The notes: generated from the letters alone by a model not told the origin. A DNA stretch of 64,000 nucleotides from Neodontobutis hainanensis (GCA_024349245.1 JALDNG010000005.1:19348501-19412500), one strand, 5' to 3'. Shown: positions 48,313-59,869, numbered from the stretch's first letter. Numbers and translations are program-made.

Positions 48313-48774
48313 TTTTCACAGATCATTGTACTGTATGACATGCTTTAAGGTTGACACTAGCACTTTGGAGACAAAGTGATGAAACACGTTGTAAACAAGC
48401 TTTCAACACCACAAATGTATCACACATGCAGAACCACACACATTGTTCTTCTGACAAATGACTTTCCTCTTATGTTTACTTCAGAGCAAACTGCCACAGC
48501 ACCTCTTGCCAATCAGATGTATAAATAGCATCAACTGAGAAGCAAGAACAAGAAGGAAAAAAAAGCTTTCTACATCTTGGCAGCTTTGGCATTGTCCAGA
48601 GAAATTCCAGTCCCAATCCAGATAAACAGTGCACTTGCAGTGAGAAAAACCTTAAACAAACTTTTGGGACTTATTGGAGCACGGGATCGCATGATGAGAA
48701 CTTCTCTAACACAAGTCTTAGATCATGTGAAGCAAAAACGCTCGCCTCCAAGATATGCCATCATTTTCTTATAA

Positions 48775-49065
48775 CCTCTTAACCTGTTAAAGAAAAGGTT
48801 AAAACAAAGGCATCTGGACTTAGTTTTCAAGATGAAGACGTTTCAGCTCTTATCCAAGGGTCTTCAGTTCAACTGATACAAGTGCGGCGCTTATATCTCT
48901 AGAAGGACTGGTTTGACCTGAAACTAAACCTGATTGGACCAGGCTGTTCTGGTCTCATAGATGTGAACTTGAAAGGGCAGTGGGACTGAGTTGTTAGTAT
49001 CACTGCTCACTTCCCTCCCTCTAGAGATATAAGCTCAGCTCTCTTACCAGTTAAACTCAGAAGTC
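48775..49065. mobile_element. Penelope-like fold-back repeat
   Basis: Left half: AAGAAAAGGTTAAAACAAAG, GCATCTGGACTTAGTTTTCA, GATGAAGACGTTTCAGCTCT, TTATATCTCTAGAAGGAC. Right half: CCTCTAGAGATATAAGCTCA and GCTCTCTTACCAGTTAAACT, the inverse of the left half. The unit thus consists of two opposed copies of the family seen at 10935 and 11371. Class assignment is inferred. Confidence 0.6.
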
Positions 49066-49443
49066 AGTATTCAATGATGTCACATTTGACCAATATCGCC
49101 AAATCCTGAAAATATACTAAACGTGTTAGCAGAGTTATTACAGTTAACTCTGCTCTCAGTAAGAGTGCCAGAGCTACAGCTCAGAACAGGCTCATATCTG
49201 TGCATCCCTTGTGTATTCCCTTCCTGCATTGCTTTAATCATGTGTAGTGTTTACTGTCGCTGAGATGTGATGGACGTGAAACAGCTACAATGAACAACAG
49301 GCTGTGGCTCCATATGTCAAGTGCGCAAAGTAGCTGGCTATGGTGAGCTATAATGTCACTAAATAAGATAAGAAAGATAAGAAAACCTTAGTCTACCCTT
49401 AGTATGAGGGCAGAAGAATCTATCTAAATTTTTTAAGATAACG

Positions 49444-49733
49444 GTGCATCTGGTTTTAAGTTTTAGTATTGCATTAGCAATTTTATTTGCTATTTTGGCA
49501 ATTATTTTTGTTTTTTCAAACATGGTACATTCTAAATATATTCAATTTACAAGTGCATACCTAAACTTTCATAAACTTTATTTACATTTAAACTGCACCA
49601 CTCTGTGTCCAAATTGCGCAAAGCTCAGCAGATTTGGTAGCCATTTAAAAAACGCCTTAAAACACATCTCTTCTGTCAACACCTGACTGAAAAACACTAA
49701 ATTCTTCTTCCTTTCTATCAATTCCTTTTCTTT

Positions 49734-49771
<38 letters not shown>

Positions 49772-49945
49772 TCTTATCCTTAGCTTTGTATACTGTGCTA
49801 GGTTTTCAACATTTTTTTTGTGCACTTATGCTTTTTGTTACCTTGTGTTGTTAAAATTGCTTCCATTGTTTTCCTTACCTGTAAGTCGTTTTGGATAAAA
49901 GTGTCTGTCTAAATGACCAAATGTAAAATGTAAATGTAAAGCACT
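49444..49945 (+). mobile_element. LINE 3' end sharing its tail with the SINEs
   Basis: An ORF to 49686 ends with KLSRFGSHLKNALKHISSV, resembling the F..LKT.LF tail of fish non-LTR polymerases. An A30 run follows at 49738-49767, then GTAAGTCGTTTTGGATAAAA, GTGTCTGTCTAAATGACCAA and ATGTAAATGTAAA. That last segment is the same 3' tail carried by the SINE at 59652-59869. 5' truncated. Confidence 0.7.
49738..49767. repeat. poly-A tract (A30)
   Basis: Thirty A residues inside the LINE 3' region. Confidence 0.95.
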
Positions 49946-52900
49946 TGAGCAGATTTATGTTTATATATTTAATTAGAATTACATTAATTAGGTCCATTAC
50001 AAAAAATATAATTAAAAATCAATTGAGTTTACAATTGGACACGTTAAGGTTGTGGTCACAACAGCAAAAGAAGTGTATATTGTGTATATACTGTAGTGTC
50101 ACATTTACCACTGCTCATTAAGTTTATTCTTTTTAAAGACACAGTGGAGGGTAACCACAGTGCAACATTGTGTCACTAAAGTGTGTGCAGCTGAGCGCTA
50201 TGTGCACCTGGTGAGATGCTCTTCTGTCTAGAGGACTATTATTCAGTTCCTCAAATGACCAGGGAGCCCTTATTATACCGGCCAATTACTAATTATACTG
50301 GCCAATTGAAACTCTTATTCTGAACGAAAATAAAAATTAAGTAATAAAATTGCTCAAATTGCAATTGTTTTGCGATTGCACAGCGCTAGCATCTATCTAA
50401 AATTGTTCACAGGGCTAACATCTCAATGGCGAAACAGAGTATTATATAATGTGTAGAAGAGCAATAGAACGATATATTAACAACCTATAGTCACGGAGAA
50501 AGAAGTCTTGAATTTTGTGCAGCCCTTTAAAGAACAGGAGGGACAAAGTTTTTCTTTGGTGTACTACGGCCCTTGCAAATTGTGCAGTAGTAATGCTGGC
50601 TAAGCTGACAGGTAACTGTGTGAAATAGGTGTAGAGTTTATAATTTGTGCCTAAGGTGACAGTACAGTTTGGTCAATGTCCAATCAGTGCGTCTTATCAC
50701 TGCTAGGACTCCCTTTAGTCTGCATCTCAAAGGCACCCCGATGACCGTGAGCAAACATTTATTGCTCTCGTATAATAATTTATGAAGCCCTTTCTTCTCA
50801 GCAAAGAGCTCTGGGAAATGAGAATGACATCACAGTTTAATGACCCTCCCAGTCGTAAGACAAAAAAATATAAAAATTCCCGTTTCATGTTTCACCTTTT
50901 ATGTATTTTTCCATGTAAAGTGACAGATCCATTTAAAATGATAATTGTGAATGAAATGTTTTTTGATTTAATTACAATTTCACAACACTTACTAATGTAT
51001 AAAATTACATAAACACATTGTACATAGAAGTGTTATTTATTGCTGCCTTTTAATACAAAAATAACTCAGTAAAGAAATAATAGTTAGACTGCTGTTAACT
51101 TTATTCACCCCATGGGAAAGAAAGGGAAAAGTAATGAGTCATCATCTGTCATCCAAATGTATTCATTTTAATAATCTTTTAAATAATTAATTACATTTTA
51201 CATATAGCTTGAGAAAATTATATATATTATATTTGTATATGTTTTTTTCTCATGCAGCGTTATGTTGATGGATATTAACCTACAAAGCCTAACATTTACA
51301 AATGGGAGGAAACATTATACAACGTTAAATGTTCACTGACTGAAGGAACAGGTCCGTTTCGTGCAACAGAAACCTTTGTTGCCTTTGCGATTATAACATT
51401 GACGTTTTAGTTGTGAAACCGGTTAATCACTGCATCCCTGCTCTGGGCAGGTTCTGTTCAAAGATTTGGATAATCCCAGACAGTACAGTATCATATTCAC
51501 TGGAGTACTAATTTAACACTTAAGTATTTGTAAACTCAAATCTAAACCAAGTGATTTTTCCTTTAAGCAATGTATAATTCCATGATATACATTTTAACAT
51601 ATTTATTATTAAGGTTTAGTTGATTTAAATATGTTTTTTGTAAAACTGAATTGCTTCCGTCATTGACTCCCACAGAAGCCCATATCATCTTGAATGAATG
51701 CTGCTTCACTCAGCAGAAGTGTATCCCAGGCTCTCATGTGTGAGTGTTTGTCTCCTCTTGTCAATGACACAATGACAGAGCCATGACACAGAGGGGTTGT
51801 TTGGCGCTTCCGTCCTGCCGGCCCCTCAGGCTGCTGCTCTTCACTACCTGCCCAGTGTCTCTTCTCTTAAAGCCATTCTGAAGCAGGTGGAAGTGCTCCT
51901 TGAGAACAGTAGCCACACTGCCAGAGGACTGTTCAAATATTTACCCCCGGATAACATTTCCTCCAAGGCCTTAACCTGTGAGCTGCCATTACTGCTTTGT
52001 TTTCCTAATTCCTAAGGATGTGTGCTTTCACAGACACTTAAATGAAAGACCCTCAGATTGGAACCTGTTTTTCCATTTGTTTTTTTAGACAAATTAATAA
52101 GTGTTTAAAGTTAGGCTACAAAGAAACACAGCCCTGGACACACATCAGGCTGAATTAGTGCAATGTTACAGTTAATAAGAATACAACCCTTTCCTCATAC
52201 TGATTATTATAATCACATGCTGCACATTGAAAGGTGTGTAAAAAAACTGTCAGTCTCATCGCAGACTGGTGTTTTACAATGAATATTGGTAGTCCATGGA
52301 TACTAGCGTCAGTCTGTTTGTGTCCTATTTGTGCAGAAAGGAATGAATTTTGGCAATACATAAAATAAAAAAAATAAAAACGGTATGTAGTGTGATGTAA
52401 AATAAACATGTCACACACAATATTGATGGGAAAAATAATTTAAAACAAAAAGCACTTTGAGAAATTAAAACTAAAACCACATGACTAATGTACATAAATT
52501 AACATAGTATTGGTGTATTACATGCGTGGTATTTTGCTCCCTGTACTACTAAGCACATACCCTATACAATATGTCATTGATTTTTCAACACCTCTTTGGG
52601 TGTATTTCAAACTTTGCATTTTTGTTGAATGAGATCACAACCCTTAACTCTATCTCATTGTTTTGGCTGAAATGCATAACTGTGTTGACAGCCTTTTGCA
52701 GCTGCACCATCCTTACCCCTCCGTCACACTGCTGTTGTTACCCCCCATTGTGCGATATAAAATAAAAGCATAGTGATATTGGCATGGTGATAAACTAAAT
52801 GAAGGTGGGAAGTAAAACAAATTTAATATCTTGCAACAAAAACAAACCAAAAAAAAAAGGCAATTGAGTGAAGGTGAAGAGAAGAGCCCAGATACAGTTC

Positions 52901-53418
52901 CCCTGGCTCTGGTGATCAACTCATCTTATGGTTTAATGAGGCGTGAAAAGGCTAATCTGCAGTTTAAAGGGTCTTTAATTGTCTGTCATTTACTGGCGTT
53001 AATATCATCACAGGCTGCATAATCTCAGGCATGACACATCCTGAGTCTGTTTACACTGCCAAGTTTCATCTGTCCATGGGGGCTTTTGATTTAGAGATTA
53101 CTCACGGCTTTGAGATATCAAAGCCAGCGGTACGTTTCTGCCTAATCCACACTTTACTCCCTCCCCAAGGGGTGGAGAGCTGTGCCCCTCTTTAGCTCAG
53201 CTGGAGGAATATTACTTTTAAACTCATGCCTCTGTATGCTCACCAACCACTGTGAACGTGTGTTTTAGACCTGGGATCTGTCGAACAAGCTTGACAGCCC
53301 TTTCTTATCAGATCACAGCACTTCCTCACAGGCAGAGTGGATCTTCCTATTGCACTCACTGGAGGCTTATTTACATATAAAAGCATTACTCAGAAAAAAA
53401 CGCAGGGTGGACAAAATC

Positions 53419-53432
53419 AATTAGCGCTAATT
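53419..53432. promoter_or_regulatory. palindromic double homeodomain-type site
   Basis: AATTAGCGCTAATT is a perfect 14-bp palindrome with a TAAT/ATTA core on each strand; a further TAATTAG overlaps its right side. It sits about 240 bp downstream of the shq1 exon at 53671 in a repeat-free stretch. Homeodomain dimers favour such sites; function is an inference. Confidence 0.4.
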
Positions 53433-53670
53433 AGCAGCGATCATGTGCTCACAGTGGAGTGAAATTAATCTTCACTAAGAGGCTTTCTTAAACGGAAGAT
53501 GCTAATTCTAACATGTGAGCAAACAAAGAGACTGCTGGTATAAACATGAGGTAGACGCCGAAGGGTTGTGACCTGACTGCAGCGGTCAAAGGTCGTGTGA
53601 TAATGTGACTTGTAATGTTTATCTGCCTCAGGGGTTTAAGGCTGCTAGGCTGGTGGTGGTGGGTACTCAC

Positions 53671-53794
53671 CTAACTGTAGAATCTTAGTTGTGTCTCGAA
53701 TAGCAGCAGAAATCATGTCAAAATGTCTGTAAAGCGGGTAACACAGAACTCTGCGTCCAAACGACACCAGAACATCCTGCAAGGAGCTGTACGT
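53671..53794 (-). CDS. shq1: shq1 exon, antepenultimate: SHQ1-specific domain
   Basis: A 124-bp internal exon encoding 41 complete codons plus the first base of a split glycine codon. Upstream is a polypyrimidine run ending CCCCAG; downstream is the donor GTGAGT. The translation starts TYSSLQDVLV and contains SFGRRVLCYPLYRHF, followed by RDTTKILQL. This is among the most conserved stretches of SHQ1 and aligns without gaps to the human sequence as I remember it. It forms helices of the SHQ1-specific domain, the part that grips dyskerin's RNA-binding surface. The reading frame on the minus strand is open through both splice sites, with no stop and no frameshift. The preceding exon, expected to end in a Cys-Trp-Phe-Glu motif, was not found in the window. 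Confidence 0.95.
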
Positions 53795-54722
53795 CTGGGG
53801 AAAAAAAGAGAGCAGACTGTGGTGAAAAGAATTGTATTGTTAATATGGGTTGTTAAATTCTTAGCCAAATCATGTGGGACTTATGACATAGTGGCAAATT
53901 ATATATATTAGTCCCAGGGTGATTTCAGATTAGAAGGACTGGTTTAAAGAACAGTTACTGGAATTAAGGGCTGAGGGGTGATGATAACGCTTATGTCTTT
54001 AGCTCTAGGGCATAGATTTTAGGCAAGGAAGGGGATGTATGTATAGTTAAAGAAGAGATAGTCTTATGGTTGGCTATATTGGTGTGTACTCCATCTTCAA
54101 CTCATACATGTGATTTGCTGCGTTTGTGTCCATTACACATGAATTTATTGAAATTAGTTATGTCATTTTAATGACTGAAGTAAACTTGTGTGTCAGTGCT
54201 TTACGTTAAACACTATAGGATTACTATAGGAGCAGTTGCGGTCTCTTTAGGAACTTTATCACAAAATAAAGCGATCTGCTGCAGAGGAGGACTTTATTTT
54301 CTAATCCTTGAACAGTTGATCACCCCGTATTCACTGCTAACTGTTACCACCTCTGCGGAAAAAGTCACTGACAGCACTGGTTATTTAGTAAGTTGTAAGT
54401 AAGCATATAATACAAGCCAGACTCTTCAGTTATCTACTTTTAATAACTGCTTAAGTATCACTCAGTAGTGGGCAGCCAAGGACTTTGTCTACCCACAGTC
54501 AAAAGTTCCTATCTCTCTTTTTTCCTCTCTACAGCACAGTAAGGAATCTAACACACACACAGGCCCAGTTTAGTGCAACAAACAGACTTTAAAGACCAAA
54601 CAGGGATAACCATTGCAATTTTATAGCGAATGTTTACTATTTTAGGGAATATATCAGAGCAAATTAGACTATGGCAGTTTCTTTAGTGTAAAGAATAAAC
54701 TACATGTGGCGAGTATAATAAA

Positions 54723-56381
54723 TTGGTCTGGTTTTCAAATTGCTCTATTGATCAAATCCCTTTATGGATAACAAAAGATCAAGGACTTTTCCCCAGAATG
54801 GCGCAATTGGGACCCCACCCTGGAGCCAGGCCCGGGGTTGGGGCTTGTATGCGAGTGCCTGGTGGCAAGGGTCCCCACGTGGGGCTCAGACCTCCCTTGG
54901 ACCTACCACCTGCGGGTGGAACTGTAAGGGGCAGGTGCAAAGTGGATTTGGTGGCAGTCAAAGGTGGGGTCCCTGGCGACCCAATCACCAGACACAACCT
55001 GGTGGCGAGTTTGATCCGATGGCGGGGGATATGACTGGTCAGACTCTGCAGACGTACGTACTGCGAGGGTCAGTTGGGAACGTTTGGCCGAGTCCCCTCT
55101 CAGAGAGATCTTCAACTCCCCCCCCTCAGGCAGAGCTTCAACCAGATTCCAAGGGAGGCTGGAGACATTGAGTCCGAGTGGACATAATCCTCTACCTCCA
55201 TTGTCGACGCGGCGACTCGGAGCTGTGGCCGTAAAGTCTCCGGTGCCTGTCATGGTGGCAATCTCCTTAGAGGTGGACTTGTGGACCCAAGCTGAAGTCA
55301 CTGAGGTAGTGGGAAGCTCCACGGTGGCAAGGCACCAGGGGGTGGATGAGGATGGATTTGGATGTTGTTGGGCTGTCTTGGCTGACACACCTCTGCAACA
55401 TTCCGTGGTGGTTGGGGACAGTACCTCAGGGCTGGCAGACCGTGGTGGTGGTCCCTCTCATTTCAAGAAGGGGGACCGGAGGGTGTGTTTCAACTAGAGA
55501 GAGATCACACGCCTCAGCCTCCCTGGGAATGTCTATGCCAGGGTACTGGAGAGGAGAATGTGGCCGATAGCCGAACCACGGATTCAGGAGTAACAATGCG
55601 TTTTTTTGTCCCGGTCATGGAACACTGGACCAGCTCTATACCCTCTGCTGGGTGCTGAAGGGTTTATGGGAGTTTGCCCAACCAGTCTAAATGTGCTTTG
55701 TGGATCTGGAGAAAGCATTGAACTGTGTCCCTCGTGGTGCCCTGTGGGGGGTGCTTTGGGAGAATGGGGTCCGGGGCCCTTTGCTAAGGGCTGTCCGGTC
55801 CCTGTACAACCGGATCAGAAGAATTGGTTCGCATTGCCGGCAGTAAGTCAGACCTGTTCCAGGTGTCACCAGTCCTGTTCATTATCTTTATGTGCAGCTT
55901 CTGCAGTGATGCGGTCGATGTACGGGTCTGTCGTGGTGAAGAAGGAAGGAGCCGAGCTGTAAGGCAATGCTCTCGATTTACCTATGGCCATGAGCTTTGG
56001 TTCATGAAAGAAAGAACAAGATCCCGGATACAGGCGGCTGAAATGAGCTTTCTCTACAGGGTGGCAGGGCGCTCCCTTAGAGATAGGGTGAAGAGTTCGG
56101 GCACTTGAGAGCTCAGGGCCGTTGCTCCTCCACATCGAGAAGAGCCAGTCGAATGCCTCCTGGACGCCTCCCTAGGGATGTGTTCCGGGCATGTCCCACC
56201 GGGAGGAGACCCTGGGGAAAACCTAGGACATGCTGGAGGGACTATGTCTCTCGGCTGGCCTGGGAACGCCTCGGTATCCCCCAGGAAGAGCTGGAGGAAG
56301 TGTCTGGGGTTAGACTGTCTCTGCTTAGACTGCTGCCCCCGCAACCCGGCCTAGGATAAGTGGTAGAAGATGGATGGAAGG
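54723..56381 (+). mobile_element. decayed non-LTR retrotransposon
   Basis: Plus strand, three-frame relic. Recognisable pieces in order: GARPGVG...MRVPGG (54.8 kb), PLREIFNSPPSG and EVDLWTQAEVTEVVGSSTVA (55.1-55.3 kb), FKKGDRRVC (55.47 kb), VYARVLERRMWP, LSPVLFI-like text (55.87 kb), YGSVVVKKEGAEL (55.92 kb), HELWFMKERTRSRIQAAEMS (56.0 kb), MPPGRLPRDVFRACPTGRR and WRDYVSRLAWERLG (56.2-56.3 kb), then a GATGGATGG-type end. The order is that of a fish LINE polymerase. The segment that should hold the catalytic (Y/F)-A-D-D box is deleted near 55.9 kb, so the polymerase is dead. Confidence 0.85.
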
Positions 56382-56418
56382 ATCAATTTAACATTATCTT
56401 TTTGTATCGTTATGCATG

Positions 56419-56457
56419 CATGGTGAAGAAGGAAGGAGCTGAGCTGCAAGACATGCT
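56419..56457 (+). repeat. extra fragment of the same LINE
   Basis: CATGGTGAAGAAGGAAGGAG followed by CTGAGCTGCAA nearly repeats 55934-55966, which is internal to the LINE. It lies only 38 bp past the LINE's 3' end, so it is a short rearranged or separately inserted piece. Confidence 0.6.
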
Positions 56458-57844
56458 TAAATGCACTGAATAATTGTGTTAATACAATTCAACTTTGAGA
56501 GTATAATGTTATAGTTTCAGCCCAAAAGTGTTGATTAACGCTCTGTTTAACTACACAATAATGTTCTGTTCAGAGCATTGTAAAAGTTTTAATAGACAGA
56601 ACTAAAAAGTCAGAAAAAAATAGTTTTTGCAAGAATCACAAGCTTGTGATGTAAAAAGCATCACAAGTTTGCTAAAAGCACCCTGTTTGACCTCACAGCC
56701 CCTCTGCTGATTTTGTTCCCTGATCTCTATGGCACTGCACATTAATTTTCAGATACACTTTCTAGCACAGACTGTAACAAACGGAACAAGACTGTGTTTC
56801 AAGAATTTGTAATAGCATGATTCAACATCTGACATGCATTCAAATGGAGCAAATTAAACTGTGCACTGAGAAACTAATGAATAAATTGGGAGTGACGTAA
56901 AATATGGGTAACATTGTGACACAATGTAACATTACTGTGTGCCCTACCGTTTCCACCACTGTATTTTGACTCTCCCGACTGATGTACATCCCTCCTGCTA
57001 ATTACTTCTAACAACTCCTCATTTAAGGAGCTGGCAAACAGGGCCTCACACCTAAACACTTAAACACCTCCATAGACCTGCCCTATTAATTGGTGCCTCT
57101 CTTTAATCACCGCCTCACACTTTCTCTGCACTAATAGACACCGAGCCCGGAGACAGACGCGTTGATTCTCTCCCCCCTTGTTTGTCTCTTTTCTTTGCAC
57201 CTTGTTAAGAATGTGTTGCAGGCTTGCAAGTGCGTGTCATCAGGGCTCATGTTCTCCCCAGGGCTTTGTGAGCAGCAGTAGAAGTACGAGCTGTTGCTGC
57301 AGGGCTTTATTTTTAGTGGGTGTGGGGAGGGGCTCGGTCACACCAGTGCAGTCAACTGAGAACAAGTAAACACACAGCAGATGGAGGAGTGAGGGGAGTA
57401 GAGGATGGAGAAGGAGAAAGAGGCAAGATAGGAAAAAGATAATACACGTTCGCACTGAGCAGTACAGTTCAGGTCAGTTTTGTACTGGTATGTAGTTTTT
57501 ATATATGAGATATAACAGTTTTTGAGGATCACTAAGACACATTTCCTGAATCTTAAAACACATTTTCCCACACCGCTGACACAATTTTTAAAAATGAAAC
57601 TAAATCAACAGCCAAAAGTTAACACTGTTGTTATATTTAACATTTTGTTGTCAAAGCTAACATAAACAAAGAAGACAACACACAACAGAGCAAATCCCTA
57701 AACACAGAAAACTCAGTTTCTCTTCAGAAACATAAATCACAAAAAAAGAGTCAAGCTTAATAGAACAAACCAAATGAAAAGCACATACACTACAAGGTGT
57801 ACCTTTTTGCTAACACTTTAGATTACAGACCGCTACTTACCAGG

Positions 57845-58196
57845 TAAGTACTAGGTAACAACAGGTGTTTACTATAGGTGTTTAACACATGTAATTACCA
57901 GGTATTTTCTGGGTACATTGTGTACCTACTGGGTACAATGTGTAAGTACTGATAACATTGTGACTTATTAGGTCTTTACATTACAAAAATGTTATGTAAA
58001 AAAATTTAAAAACGTAAAAAGTACCTTAACTATGAGTGTATTATTAATTCGACTTCAACATTACTGGGTATACTCTGTACCCAGTAAGTACATCCTGTGA
58101 AAATACCTGGTAATTCCATGCATTATTATCCTGTAGGTACCCTTTAATTTCCCAGTAATTACTTGAATAATTACACCTGTTGTTACCTAGTACTTA
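57845..58196. mobile_element. palindromic MITE rich in GGTAC words
   Basis: A perfect 24-bp inverted repeat, arms at 57845-57868 (starting TAAGTACTAGGTAACAACAG) and 58173-58196. The interior is itself built of GGTAC/GTACC words facing each other, such as CTGGGTACATTGTGTACC and CTGTACCCAGTAAGTAC. Outer sequence (GATTACAGACCGCTACTTAC on the left, GTAGTAATCAC on the right) may extend the element slightly. No coding capacity. Superfamily not assigned. Confidence 0.75.
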
Positions 58197-58199
58197 GCT

Positions 58200-58272
58200 G
58201 TAGTAATCACACACATTCACCCCACAGTGCTGTGGCATTGGAGGCAAGGTGGGTGAAGTGGGTAAATGGAAG
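58200..58272 (-). repeat. SINE body fragment
   Basis: CACCCCACAGTGCTGTGGC, then TTGGAGGCAAGGTGGGTGAA, resembles the inverse of the SINE body (TTCACCCACCTTGCC...). It directly abuts the palindromic MITE. Short and diverged. Confidence 0.4.
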
Positions 58273-58447
58273 CATGATGTACTTTGGTGCATGAAAAGGC
58301 TTTAAAAAAGCACTATTTACCATTAGTATTACAGTACAAAATACATTCAAAAATGCATTCTCACTTTACTACTGTAATCTTGTTTCTGTATCACTTGCAT
58401 ATTTTAGCTAAAAAATCAAGATACAGTGTTGGTTTTGCTTTTTGAAT

Positions 58448-58475
58448 CCATTTTTTTTTCTTTTTTTTTTTTTAG
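58448..58475. repeat. poly-T tract
   Basis: T-rich run with a single C interruption, in presumed shq1 intron. Confidence 0.85.
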
Positions 58476-59651
58476 CAATAAGGGTTTTCAGTTTTGACTA
58501 GTATTTTGTTAGTGGAGACTGCAGTGTGTTGATTGTGTTTAATTTTTGCCTCCTGTCGTTATTTTTTTGACTCATGTGTCTAAGAATGTCACGTGTTTTA
58601 GTGAGTGAGAATGTGTTTAGTGTTTTGCATTAAAGAAATGAAAGGGTTGTGTAAACAGTGAATTGTAAACAAAGGTTTGACAAAATAGTGAACAATGAAT
58701 TTAAGCAGTTGACCCTTTGGTTCAGAGAATGGCATTTAGTGTTTTAGCAATTGGGGAAAACTATAACGCAAATTTTGGTGTGTACAACAAAGAATAAATC
58801 TTCATATGTAATAATGCAAGAGGCTAGGGGTATAACTGTACACTGCTGCAATTGCCAGTAGGACAAGGAGTTTTATTCATGAATCTTCTTACAAGCATAC
58901 TTTTTTTTACTAAGTCACGCTTCAAAAAATCTTTGCTGTTAGTCAATTACTTTCTTTAAAGCTTAATGTCCAAATCCCAGGAGAATAACTCATAGCCCTG
59001 GAGTGACAACTAAATATTTTTATTTAATTGTCATTAAAGACTACATTTTTTGCTACTTGGATCTGTGGTCAACTAGGAAGTCATGAAATTCACGGTTGAC
59101 TAAAATCGTATTGGTTGATTAATTGCACACATACTTTCAGCAGAGTTAATACAGCTGGGTCTAGTGTTAGTAAACACACAAAAAGATCCAGCAAGAAACA
59201 AAGATTATGTCTTTTCCTGCACTGAATGTTGCATCTGTAATTGACGGTTCCCGAATCTTCCCTTGTACTACCTTCATTTTAAACACAAAGTAATCCGCAA
59301 AGAGGTTTACACACAATTTTTTTATGTGTTGTATCTGATGTATTCTGCAATCAAGTGCAACACACACATTAAGGTGTTGACTGAGAGGAGCAAGGGTTAC
59401 TTCCTGTTGCCATTTTGGACTCTGGTGTGAAGTGAGCCAATGCATTCAAAGCCATTTAATGACTAATTTCTTGATAAATAATAATTTATTGCTTTTAATA
59501 GTCGGTTTAACAAAGAGCAGTTCTGACAAGTTGTGTGGACAAGATTTTAGTCAACAACTTTCTTGAAATTACTAGTTACGTACTCAGACTTTGTCTCCTG
59601 CAACAGTCAATTCTGTATGACCATTTATTGTTTCTCTTTTGAATTTCAATT

Positions 59652-59869
59652 TTACATTTACATTTATTCATTTAGCCGACGCTTTTATCCAAAGCGACTT
59701 ACATTGTTCTACAGTAATTACCAGTGTTACAGCCACTGGGGGCAAGGTGGGTTAAGTGTCTTCCCCAAGAACACAACAACAGTATGAATGGTGGGGAGAG
59801 TGAGAATCGAACCACCTACCTTTCGGTTGAAGGACGGCTGCTCTACTCCCACTGAGCTACTGCTGCCCC
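59652..59869 (-). mobile_element. tRNA-derived SINE, full length
   Basis: Minus strand: box A TAGCTCAGTGGGAGTAGAGC (59859-59840), box B GGTTCGATTCTC (59813-59802), body with CACCATTCATACTGTTGTTG, TGTTCTTGGGGAAGACAC, TTAACCCACCTTGCCCCCAG, ACTGGTAATTACTG and the tail GTAAGTCGCTTTGGATAAAA followed by GCGTCGGCTAAATGAATAAA and TGTAAATGTAAA. It is the best preserved SINE in the window. Its tail equals the 3' end of the LINE at 49444-49945. The overlapping 190-codon minus ORF (59727-60299) is partly SINE and is not a gene. Confidence 0.9.

Larger units (their letters stand above)
45925..53670 (-). other. shq1 intron before the penultimate exon, 7.7 kb
   Basis: Bounded by the GTGAGT donor (53670 downwards) and the acceptor ATGCCCAG. 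It holds the Tc1/hAT nest, the fold-back repeat, the LINE 3' end and microsatellites. The stretch 50000-51780 shows nothing recognisable beyond AT-rich DNA. 51660-52020 and 52860-53600 are richer and repeat-poor, and the latter contains a homeodomain-type palindrome (53419-53432). Confidence 0.75.
31285..53794 (-). other. shq1: shq1 locus, 3' part (last three coding exons and two introns)
   Basis: Span of the recognisable part of shq1. The coding order on the minus strand is 53794-53671, 45924-45804, 31885-31285. Phases fit: the first junction splits a glycine codon 1+2 and the second splits a lysine codon 2+1, giving ILQL-G-KGC and QRV-K-SKK, which match the corresponding human SHQ1 stretches in register. 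SHQ1 chaperones dyskerin (DKC1/Cbf5) during H/ACA snoRNP and telomerase RNP assembly in nucleus and cytoplasm. Only the C-terminal half is here; the N-terminal CS-like domain and the first part of the SHQ1-specific domain must be encoded above 64000, or in exons I could not see. Introns of about 13.9 and 7.7 kb are repeat-rich. Confidence 0.93.

Noticed and set aside
59800..59869. Possible tRNA gene (boxes A and B, minus strand)
   Set aside because: Followed by the SINE body and tail; extra base in box A and no acceptor-stem pairing. The same holds for 7617-7690, 36428 and 41655.
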